A DNA stretch of 64,000 bases from Polytrichum commune. Lineage: Eukaryota; Streptophyta; Polytrichopsida; Polytrichales; Polytrichaceae. The notes beneath the pieces were generated by a model. It worked only from the letters and a program-made list of their open reading frames with translations, searched no databases and was not told where the DNA came from. Position numbers and translations under genes: made by a program. Below are positions 33,160 to 44,200 of this stretch, one piece after another; position 1 is the first letter of the stretch; every line of letters starts with the position of its first letter. The stretch is taken from assembly GCA_950295325.1 (NCBI GenBank), contig OX485807.1, forward strand, positions 31,531,666 to 31,595,665, given 5' to 3'.

Positions 33160-34349
33160 ACTTTCTCTTTGATTAACAAAGTCATCGAAGTCCATCACTT
33201 GTATTTTTGGCACTCCATCTTGTTTTTTTGCGGGGTTCCGTTAGTATGTGGCCAATTGCACACATATATGCATGCACACATATATACATATATGTGTTGG
33301 GTTACTTGTTATGCACCCAATTCAAAGCAAAAATATATATATAAAAAGTCATCTTTGGAGATTGTACATAGAAAACATGTCCACATCTATGTATGCACAC
33401 ATTCACATGACTTGTTCAAATGTACAATTACATGTATTCATCTAGCATACCTCATAACTTTGAACAACTTATTGTCTACCCACAAAGTCCTTGAACCTCA
33501 AGTAGGATGAACAAGTAGGAATTGGTTGCCATGTAGAGTATAAAGCAAGAGACTGCTCAATTACATATGTTTGGATAAGTGCAACCACTCATAAGCCCCA
33601 CTTGCAAGAATTGCTTAGCCTAAATCACACGTATTTCTACATATATTTCCTTACAAAATTTTCTCATGAACCCGGGAAAGCCACCTCTATTGAGACGTTG
33701 TTGTTGGGTCCGACACAATGCAACAAGTTTGTCACGTGAGGATTTTGCTGTCACCTCCACATCTTTCTCTTGCAATACTAATCCATCCCAACAAGATTAT
33801 CGACATCCATACATGAGGTCAACATGCTCTCCTTCTGTCCTACTTTGTCTCTTCGCCCTTTGCTTCACCCCTCTTAGAAATCCGGCCATATGCTCCAACC
33901 ACATATATTATCATACCATAATGTTTGCATGTTTTGATGTCCACAATTTGAGGAGAATTCACATTATTCAGTAATCTATCCAAGGCATCTACTACGCATG
34001 CAATCACAATCCTCACGCTTGGGCGCACAAATATCATAGGTTTTGCACATCCCACTTGAATCCCCACCATCCTTTCACTCCAAGCATGTGGGAATTTGGC
34101 TCTATATTTTTCCATAAGTTTATTTTCAAGTGTGCATGTTGATGATTCCATCTAAGCTACAATGGGAAAAACTGAACTATGATGTTGAACATCCATCTTG
34201 TCATTTCCTTCCACAATGTCCCATCAATCATTGTCTCCATTCAAAAGCATTGGACCTACATGTTGGGACGAAGTTGAGCAACACTAGCAAATTGTAGTAT
34301 GTCCCTCATGCCTTTATCATTACATTGTGTGGCACCACCAAAATGTTGT
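33160..34349. other. AT-rich intergenic DNA with TA/CA microsatellites
   Basis: Contains atatatg/cacacatata repeats near 33260-33300 and an (AT)n near 33333-33341. No gene is supported. Confidence 0.4.
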
Positions 34350-34353
34350 GCTC

Positions 34354-35113
34354 GGGGCCATTCACGATCAGGGTACTACTTTCGGGACACAGGACTTCAG
34401 GACTTTGTCGCATTGATCTTGGTTTTTATCATGATTTATTATTATTTGATCAATAAATTTTACATAAATAAGTAGATAGCTCATAAGCTTTATCAAGAAA
34501 GATTTTTATTATTATTTAATAATCACCCTAAACCCTAAACCCTAAACCCTAGGCCACATCAGTGGCATTTTTTTGCTATTTAGGTGTGCATTGGTGGTCA
34601 ATTATTTCCTGTTATGTATCTTGGTACCTTGGTAAAAGTGTCATGTGTCCATTCATATAATTTTTTTTGTCCAATTCTAATACTAGACGTTCCTTTTACG
34701 TGTGGCCGTGATTATATGTATATTTGGACTTGTTTGGTGCCACATGTAAAGTTGGGCAATTGCTATTCAATACATATTTGGTTCTATTGGTACACACTTG
34801 AACGATGAGTGTGAGGAAAAAAATTGGGATCGTTTCGATTGATTCTTGTTGTCCTTTTCATTCCTTGATCTTAAGGTGAACAATTAAGACAACACTCCTG
34901 AATGTCCTTTAAGGAATCAACAGGATATCTTAGATGACCCTATTCCTTCTAAATTAACTTTGTTAGTGTACTCGATATGGAGTATGAAATGTAGGTATGA
35001 TCCAAAATATGCTTCACAATACAAATCTAAGCATACCAAGCATGTGAAGTTATCCAAAAAAGTCCGTTTTCCGTTAGACGGCCAAAAGTAGTACCCTAAC
35101 CGTGAATGGCCCC
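34354..35113. mobile_element. 760-bp inverted-repeat element with GCTC flanks
   Basis: The left end is GGGGCCATTCACGATCAGGG followed by TACTACTTT. The right end is its inverted complement, AAAGTAGTACCC then TAACCGTGAATGGCCCC. Both sides are flanked by GCTC (34350-34353 and 35114-35117), a possible 4-bp target duplication. This differs from the TAA/TTA of the Tourist-like elements in the window. The interior includes a telomere-like repeat and an AT-rich non-coding body. Confidence 0.75.
34525..34553 (-). repeat. interstitial plant telomere repeats
   Basis: Four consecutive CCCTAAA units (the last incomplete), ending CCCTAGG, read on the plus strand; TTTAGGG is the minus-strand form. The array lies inside the inverted-repeat element at 34354-35113. 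Confidence 0.85.
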
Positions 35114-35117
35114 GCTC

Positions 35118-37513
35118 ATAAAATGCTATGAATTTTTTATGCACATTGCTCATGTGTCTCACTTGAGGGGTTTTTTTTTATAAAAAATATATTATAAATT
35201 ATTTTTAACATTGATGTGTATCCTTACCTTTGTACATGTTGCCACCAATAGAACATCTTTGGGTGCATGAACAACCATTTTGGTGGATGACAAGGCATTG
35301 TCACAACCTTAGGTGTTCACACTATCTCGAACTTGGGCCCCTGTATTTTATTCTTCTTGTTGGGGGCTGCTCCTAAGTCGTTTATCCTAAGCCACCCTGC
35401 AATTTGGAGCCCACAATTGAGCTCTTCTAGGTGTTGAGCCTTGCATGGTTGGATCACTCACCGTTATTCTTCTCATACGAACAAGTGTCAAACTACTAAC
35501 CATGGCATCAATATTTTGAAGCATCTCCTCATTGAGGTTATGTTAAATTCTACCCATTACGTCAAGAAATATACTCCTCTAAGTATCCTTTGCCAAGACT
35601 TCAAGCAACGACTGCGGAAAAAAAATTGTAAGCATGAATTCGTTCTCTACTACTCATAATGCTTCATTCTTACCTATGTCATGCTCTTGAGCCTCGACAA
35701 CATGTTCATTTGCAACACTAAGTGTTATTATCGGAGGCTCTTGACTCTCGTTGCCTTCATCTATCAACATCTCCAACTAAACAACCTACCATGTTTGTTT
35801 CCTCACCATTGATTTTTGTGCACATGCAAGGTGCCATCATATGTTCAATTCTTCATTGAACCAAAGTTTCAAATTCCGCCGCCCAGAGCAAAACTTTTTC
35901 CTTGCCTCCAAAGCCTTCTAATAGAACATGAACACATGCTAATTCTTGATCCTTGAGTAGTTTTAGGTCTATAAGTGGGATAGGGAGAGGCCATCGTTGA
36001 TGCAAGCGCAAAACAATGAAAAAATGCAACATCTAGAGAAACTATATGAAATCATTGCTTGTTGTATGCAATAAGAAAGGGCAAGACCCCCCCCAAGTGG
36101 ATTTAAGTGTTGCAGTTTCGGTTGAAGTATCAATCTGGAAGATCCCTAGTGGAAATTAATGCTTTGTAGTAAAAGTAGGTAGTCTAATCTTACTTCTTTT
36201 TTTGTTATAAATGCAAAAAAAAGATGATCCTTCCAAACTCATAGTGAAAGTTTGCGGGCAGTAGAGGAAAATTTGGATCCATCACCGTGAAAATGGAACT
36301 AGATCAAATATCTCGTTGGAGTTACTATTTTTTATGTAATTGTTATGCATTTACCAAGGTGAAAGACTTAAGATAACAACAATATAGGGTGGCCCATCAA
36401 AGACTACATAAAGCTAAATATCAAAATCATTTTGGCGACCTATTAGTCTAGTGATGTTATCCGCTAGGGTTGCTTGACAGAGGAAAACAATAGACAACTT
36501 TGGAGGCTCAAAGGTTTGTGATACTAACAACCCCGCATTCCTCTAGAGGTTGTGATGTCAAACTTAGTTTAAAATATGAAAAGCAAGGCTATGGCCCACT
36601 GTATCAACCACCAATTGTTCCATTTTTGAGCCAAATGGGTGTTTTGAGAAGGAAGGCTATCGAAGACAACTTCATATGAGGGAATGTAGGGAATTTTGTC
36701 TTTCACATGTGAAGGTCTGGAACTCTTGTGCTTGGGAGTACATCAACGCTAATGCCACGAGCTTTGTCATAGCCCAAGTCTTTGCTTTGTCTTTGGGAGG
36801 ACTTTGGGAACCTTGTCATAATAATGTCTCCAATCTTCATTCGAATCGTTGCTTGTATAGATGGGTCCTAAATTTTGGTATATGATGGTTCATATGCCAT
36901 AAACATAAAAAGGTGCAACATGTGGGCCAAATAGCTTTGTAAATACCATAACATTCAAAATTAATTTACAAAGCAGCAATACAGGTGGAAAACTACACGA
37001 AAGAGTTGTAACATACAATTGCATGAAAATTTGTAACAAGGATAATTCAATAAGAATGAAACTGAAGTAGTCATACAAATTTTGTAATAATAAACTCACT
37101 TGGCAACTTTATCCTCTGTGTGTGCACAATCCCCTATAATTGTTTTGGAATCCAATCACTTTGATGGGAATCGAGTTTGTACTTTAACTCCAATAGCCAT
37201 GGTGCTAGATCATCTTGTCAAGACCTCGATGTGATTGCATATTTAATAGGGATGTCATTTTGCCAATCATCAAATACCATAAGGGTATAGAGGAAATTAC
37301 AAAAGAAAGACAATATGATGATTAGTGGGAGACACTATAATGTATCCACAATTACAATGTGTGTCATGTACAAATACAAAACATATAAATGTAATGTAAC
37401 ATAAAAGACAATGTAATAATAGTTCATTAAGTACATACCTTTTTAAAAATTAGAGCCAAAGGTAGCATCCATTAATTGCAACTCCGTTATGATGGCCATG
37501 GCGGCACATCATC
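35118..37513. other. AT-rich intergenic DNA, no gene seen
   Basis: Only short frames occur on either strand and none has recognisable similarity. No clear repeat borders were found. Confidence 0.35.
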
Positions 37514-37516
37514 TTA

Positions 37517-37790
37517 GGGTTGGTTCACACGGGGTCCCAAGTCCTAAGTCCCAAGTCTCTTGAGGTCAATTTGTGCAATCTCAACCATTGAGGGTTGGGT
37601 CAAGCAAAATACTAGACCCAACTCTCAACACAAGTTCCGCACATATTTGTGCATCAAATAATCAAGAAATGACTTTATTGATAATTAACCATGTTTTTAT
37701 GGTTTCTTGAGGCTAAAAAACTTGGGACTTTTCCTCCATGTTAGGACTTGCTAACATGAGTGGGACTTGGGACACCATGTGAACTGGCCC
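37517..37790. mobile_element. 274-bp Tourist-like MITE
   Basis: The left end GGGTTGGTTCACACGGGG then TCCCAAGTCC, and the right end GGACTTGGGACACCATGTG then AACTGGCCC, are inverted complements with a few mismatches. The left flank is TTA and the right flank TCA, a TTA duplication with one change. No coding capacity. Confidence 0.75.
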
Positions 37791-37793
37791 TCA

Positions 37794-39640
37794 AGTTGCC
37801 ATGGGGTTTGGATGCCAATGGTGAATGGCATGTTGACAACATCGAGAAATCCAGCTATTAGGATGTAATCTCCATGTAGTCAAACATTGAATCATGATTT
37901 TGCTAAACCCACATCTTCACCATATAAAACATCATGGGGGTGGAATTGGTAGGTCTCCCTAGCTTTCTTGTTAGACATGTAGCGTACATCCTGATCAATG
38001 AGGAAGAGTTTGTGTGTAATCTCTTTATGACCATCCATGATGTCTTTGATGTTTAGACAATGGAATGCCATAATATGCAAAACATTGAGATTCAAATTGA
38101 GTTGTTTTTCTAGCCATGTCTTCATACCCCTAGACAAATGAGTTGCAAACACACTTCTATCACCCGTCTTCTCTTTATTGTGCACATGAAGCCCGTACTA
38201 GTTGCTATGTGGCGTTGTAAATAGGTAACCTTTGCAATGAGCTGAACCCTATATATTTTTTTTTAACGAATGCTCCCCATTGTGTTTGAGAACCTCTTTT
38301 TGTTGGTGTGCCCCTATTTGTTTTGAACATTCTTGCATGCCTTTGTATAGGTTCTTTTTTTTTGGAGCCATGCCATCGAATATTTGCTTGAGAGCTATGG
38401 AAAAATCTTGCGGCCCATAATTGCATTGATACCTAGTGTGAACATAACATTATTAGTTTATGTCATAAATACATAAATTAAGTGCATGATGTATGCAATT
38501 GATATGAAACTATAGACAACATTGTGTTTGCATACATGTTGACATAGTAAAAAGAGTTAATGTGAGGATATGACAAGACATTTAGAGTAGTGTAGTCCGC
38601 CACTCGCCTAAGTACATAATGGCATGTAATGTCTAGGCTCTTGACATTTATTCGCCCATAATGAATTCTTGAACTTTGTCAGTTGCAATGTAACATGGCA
38701 TGGCACACCTACACGTTTGATTTTACCCACAATGATGCTCTAGGATGTCCCACACAAGGTCGTGGTGGTCAAATGGACCAAAAGGAGGATGTTGAACCTT
38801 CTGTTCAACTTCTTCCAACACAATTTCATGCATTCCTTTGTAGAGCATCCCTGTAGTCAGGCTCCTCCATTTTCATACATGTCATTTTGCATGTGGCAAA
38901 AACTACTTTGTTTGGGTTGTATGCATAATGTCAACTCCATGAAGTATTGATAATAAGAAGGATAGAGGAGTATGGAAAACAATTTTGTTGTTTTTGAGCA
39001 TTATAGTAGGAGGGTTCATCTAACATATCCACAAGTGACACCAATGTGCACACAACTTATTCAAAATTAGGCAAAATGTCTTCGAAACCATAAGGGAGGA
39101 ATAGATATTCAAGAATTTGATGCATGTTATAAGGTGGAGGAATGTAACCTGACATCTTGGAGGAGTTTAGAGGATGGAGATATGGAGGAGGGACTCGTTG
39201 TTACTTTGAGGCAAGAGTTGTTGCTTGAAACGTTGGATGTAACATTTTGAAGCAATAAAAGACGATGCCCATAAAGCAAATGGTCTCAAGTATCTATAGT
39301 AATGCCAATGTTACACAAGAATGATAGTGGGACAAGTGACGATGACCAACAAACAACATTGTGGTACACAATAGCTGAAGGGAGAGGAATATACAACATT
39401 TTTGGTTGCACATGTGAGGTTGGTTGCTACAAAGAGCATGTAGAAGGTCGTGATAAAGAACGAAACCCCCCTAATGGCATCCAACAACCTTATTGTAGAT
39501 GAGTATGTTACATAGAGTGTATTTAAGAAACATGAACACATAACATTAGAGTTTGAAGCATTGACACCATAACCCTATAGGAGATGAAGGGCGGCCGCCA
39601 CATTCTTTGGCCATAATCCAAAATCCTAAATTAATTACAT
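37794..39640. other. intergenic DNA with unassigned minus-strand frames
   Basis: Two minus-strand frames at 37892-38185 and 38205-38426 read somewhat protein-like (charged, with few low-complexity runs), but I recognise no domain. They may be remnants of an element-encoded protein; nothing here is firm. Confidence 0.3.
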
Positions 39641-39735
39641 GTGCTCAAATTGAAACCTATTTTAAAGTTTCCCACTATGAAACACCATGGACATCCATCA
39701 TGGTGCATGGAAGGGTGTGTCCCAATCATAAGTAA

Positions 39736-39796
39736 CACGGGCATGGTTCATTTGCTTAAGTGTGATATTGTATGTATCATTGGAACCATGCCCGTG
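39736..39796. repeat. perfect 14-bp hairpin
   Basis: CACGGGCATGGTTC (39736-39749) and its exact complement GAACCATGCCCGTG (39783-39796) enclose a 33-nt AT-rich loop. The flanks repeat related words (ggtgcatgg occurs on both sides), suggesting the centre of a larger decayed inverted-repeat element. Confidence 0.7.
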
Positions 39797-40109
39797 GTGC
39801 ATGGGAGAGAACATTCGCAATGTAACGTTGTAACATAAAGTAGTGCTACATGTGAAACACATAATACAACTTTTACACTGTCCTTGTAAAGTGAAATGGA
39901 GATATTTTCCGCTCATTGACGGGACCCGTGGTAGTGTACCCCACGGTCATAGACATACATTGACATGGCCCACATTAGTTAACCCATTTAAGACTAGCAA
40001 TAGAAACTATTCTAGGGTTCAACAACCACATTTATTTTTGGAGTTGCAAGTGCCCACAAACAACATGTCGCACAAACCTTAGGTAAAGTATTGAAGACAT
40101 GTGACATGC

Positions 40110-40450
40110 CTTATGTGGTCACTCTTCTTATTCGGACGCTTGTATTCGAGTGACACGTGACATGGCACCAAAAATACACTTGTCACACTCGTTTTGGATG
40201 GCGCGCTTAGCATACAATCACCATTTGAAGTCCAATGGTCAAAGTTCACAGTTGCGAAGGTCTATGTATTCCACTTTGAACTCTTCTAACTTTTGCACCT
40301 GAACTCCAATGTTGAAACTTGAAAACAACGGTGTGCGTGATCCGCAATTGCTACCTGAGTGGATTAGAGGAACTCGGAACTCGATCCAACGGTCAATGTT
40401 GTCCATGGGATTGGAAAGTCACCACAATAGGGCCAAAACACATACCTGAC
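40110..40450. repeat. dispersed repeat family R2, single copy
   Basis: Shares ccttatgtggtcactcttct, gaactcttctaacttttgca, ctccaat, gatccgcaattgctacc and ccaacggtcaatgttgtcca with the copies at 26640-27350 and 57690-58445. It sits about 850 bp upstream of the SRF start codon. Confidence 0.6.
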
Positions 40451-41296
40451 AGCATGCCTGGAATAGAGCAACTTCTGTGGCCAAGACTCAGAGGCTAAGT
40501 TAGCTGAGCCCTTTTGTTGGACCCAGTCACTTTCGGATGGCATGGCGATGGGGTGTGCCTTCCCAGCAGCGATAGCAGCTGGAGCGAGGAGCGGCACTAG
40601 AGGAGCTCAACCTTGGCTAGGAAAGGCGAGTCATCATCACCCCCAAAGCTAAAGCTTCAGTTAGCTACAAGCTTACGAGCTACTGTATATACCTATGTAG
40701 TAGCTACATACGTAAAGGCCTAGTTAACGCTGGAGTCCGCCGACGAGCCGGTGGGTACAGTGGACTGGCTCTTCTCTTCCCTCCTCTCTCATCACATCGA
40801 AGTCTGAAGAAGCAGTTGGATCTGCTCCATGCAGCAAAATCATGCTTCGCAAATCAAATCTCTGACTTGATGAGAGTTTGCCCTAGCTAAGCTACTAAGT
40901 TAGTTCGATGCCTGCAACAAGTCGCAGCAACCCCGAATCTCAGGACTACTAAGTTGGAGTGAGAATTGCAGGGATCTGGGCGGGGGGATGCAGTAGCAGT
41001 GCATTATTGAGTGCGAATCTTTGAATCTGATCCCAGGAGGAGGACATCTGTTGCACGAGACTCTTGTCTTGTTTGTTCGCAACAGATTTGTGTTGCGTGT
41101 GTGTATGGTGATTGTTTTGGGTTGAATGCTGGACCTGGCTCCTCGGGCCTCGAGTCGCGGGGGTCGGAGGCTTATCGACTTTTGAGGTAGGAGAAGCTGG
41201 AGGGTGGGAGTTGGAGCATCAACAAGCCAATGTGGGCAGGGATTTGCAGCATTGAGGAGCATTACGGTGCTGCGAGGTGTGGATCACGACATCAAG
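40451..41296 (+). promoter_or_regulatory. presumed promoter and 5' leader of the SRF gene
   Basis: GC content rises and the simple AT-rich character ends. A TATA-like word (actgtatatacctatg) lies near 40683-40698. The interval to the start codon is long, so an intron or long leader is possible. An in-frame ATG at 41204 precedes the chosen start. Exact transcription start cannot be read from sequence. Confidence 0.35.
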
Positions 41297-44200
41297 ATGG
41301 GTAGGATGGGGCGGTTCAAGCCCCGCGGAGCAGCAGTCTTCATCTTGCTGCTCCAACTTTGCCTCTGGGTGTCGGTCCGTGGAGTCACAGACTCAAGTGA
41401 TGGTACTCTCTCTCTCTCTCTCTCTCTCTTCCTTGTCCTCTCGTGATTCGAGCCAACGAAAGTAAGTATTGTTAGTCTTTGTGTGTGTGTGTGTGAGAGA
41501 GATTTGTTGGAGGAAGGTGGAGTCGTCTCCCGGTTGCTTGAGCTCTTTGGTTGGGCATGGCGAACTTTTGGTCCACAATATCCTCATCACAGTTTCCAGA
41601 TTTGATGTTTTGCGAAGTGGAGCATTGGAATTTGAATAATGGGGCCTCTTTTCAACCTACCCCATGAGAGTTGCTAGGTATCGTTTTCACCTTCTGCAAA
41701 CATCGTGGCACTCAATTCGAGGTTCTGTCTTTCAAATCTCTGGGAATGGAGTGAATTGTTGGATTCGGATCTGATCTCGAGAGCATTGAAAAAGTGGTGG
41801 CAGAATCTTAGGACGGAGGACTACACGCCAATGTGCGTTCTCGGTTCGAAAGCAGCTCAAATTCGCGCTCACTGGGTGAAGCGAAACTTTCTTCTAAAGA
41901 ATGAAGCGGTGCTGGTCAGATCGTAGTGAGAGCGCTAGAAGGGAACTTTTTTGTGTATTCTGATAAAGAATAAATAAGCATCTATTGTACCATATTTTTC
42001 AAACCTACTAGTTTATGTGAACGTGTGGAGATGAAACCAGTCTGGGCCAAATACGTTTCGGCGGAGATTGTAAGACCTTAGAGAATATCTCCGAGACTAT
42101 TGCTGACTTTGCTGCTGGCTTCTGCTGCCCTATCTGGCAACCTTTCTCCCCTCACCTTTGGAGTTTAAAAGAATGTCGAAGTCCGTGATTACAACAGCAG
42201 TCCTTCCTAGAGGATTGGGGATGGTTGGTATCAAGATGTTTGCTGGTAACAACAAAAGCATATCCACCAAAAGATGAAGAATCCCGCATTGATGATTCTC
42301 TGTCAAAGTGGTGTGTGAAACAAGAGATGACAACAGGAATTTTTCAATCCTATTTGTGCTGAAGATTTTGTGTTATAAGTACTGACTAGTTTCCAATGTA
42401 GGAGTCATGTATTACTGTTGTCATCGTGCGTGTGAGGGTTACTATTGTGAAATGGTGAATTTGTGATTCAAGCATCCTTTCGTGCAATGTGGTGCAGTGA
42501 CCGCCTTGAATTCAATGTATGGTGACTTGCAATCTGATTCACGACTCACAAAATGGGTGTCCAATGGTGGTGATCCCTGTGGGGATGGATGGTCCTACAT
42601 TGGTTGCACTGGCTCCTCTGTCACTTCACTGTAAGCACCTAATCAGGTTCCCTTGTTAAGAAATTCTATATTTTGCATTTACAGTAGGTCCTCTCACTTG
42701 CTGATTTCAGGTGGATTTGGAATGCATCCAATGTTGGATCATGAGTGCTGTTTTTGTGCATTGGATGTGCTTGCTACAAGCTTTCCTGTTGTAGAAGAGG
42801 ATTCAGTGTTTTCTCAAAGAAAATTTTAGCTTTCCAGGGCAGTGGAATCCATGTGGCGATTTCTACTGACTGTTTTATACGCATGTGGTGAATCAGCCAA
42901 TTATCAAATCTGGGATTGAATGGAAAGGTGCAAGGCTGGTACTTGCAGAATCTTCAACATGTTACCATAATGTAAGTACTTTCAGAATATGTACTCTTGA
43001 GTAGTGCCCACATTGGTAATGTCTCATTCAGATTTTTGTTGTCTTTTCAACTTCTGTTTTCTCTTGAGATGAAGGAGCTGCTGTGACTACGCTCAGCTGT
43101 ATCCGAATGCAGCAAGAGGACACTAATTATTGGTATGGTCTCTGCAGTGACTTTAGCCACAATAATCTGGGAAATGATTTGCCTCAGCAGTTTCCTCCCA
43201 ATCTTACTCAATTGTAAGCTACTTCACTCTGGTCCACTAAATAGGTCATTCAAAATATTCATTAATCCTAGATATATGCAGGGTGTGAATAAAGCTACTT
43301 CAGCATCACTCAAAATGTTGACAAGTTGTCATTTTTGTTGATGTCCATTGACATTGATCAATCGTTTGTAGAGTAGTGCAAAATGTGTGGGATGCCAATT
43401 TATTCCCACTGGCATTGCCGAGATTCCTATCTCTTAACAACATCACAGAGTTCTATCAAGAGTATCTGCCTTGCTTGATATTCTGACCCTTTCTGATTCT
43501 CTGTTTCTTCTGGGTTGCAGCCTAATGAACAACAACCAGTTTACAGGGGGCTTCCCGTATCAGCTGTCGCAAATTCCCTCTTTGACTGTAATGTAAGTTG
43601 TTGCAACATGACTTGCAACGGATCTTTTCCCCTTCTTTATATTAAGCTTGAGTCGATGAGTCTTTTCCTAGAATGACAAAACCACAAAAGTGGTAAATTT
43701 CGTCCAATTTTCCTGTAATACCAGTGTATCTACAAGTGATCTCTACTCAGGTACTCATGGTTCTCGTGTCATGCAGAAATTTGGGCAGCAATCAACTGAC
43801 TGGCAATCTGAACCCTCAAATATTTATCTCGCTTACAAATTTGGTGACACTGTAAGTTTTTCTCCTCCAGCTGGTTTTGTTCCATCTTTACAGAGTCTTA
43901 ATACTCATCACCAGGGCTGCGGACCTTTTCCATGTCAAGAATTTTTCTTTGAAGAGCTTGATTTGGTGTCATGAAAGCAAATTTTCATTTGTGGTACTCT
44001 GACTGCAGTGATGTTTCCAACAATCAAATTGAAGGACCCCTCCCAGATTCTGTGGGTGACATGACTGCTCTGGTAACTTTGTAAGTGCAAACAATATTTT
44101 CATATGTGGAAGTGCTTGCTAATGTACTCCTCTATTTATAAAGTTAAAGCGCTATTCAAAATCAATTTTATGCTTGAAATGTTTTTTTATTGAAAATTTC

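Noticed and set aside
37892-38426. Minus-strand frames resembling parts of one protein
   Set aside because: No domain recognised and the join between them needs a break; kept only as a note in the intergenic entry.
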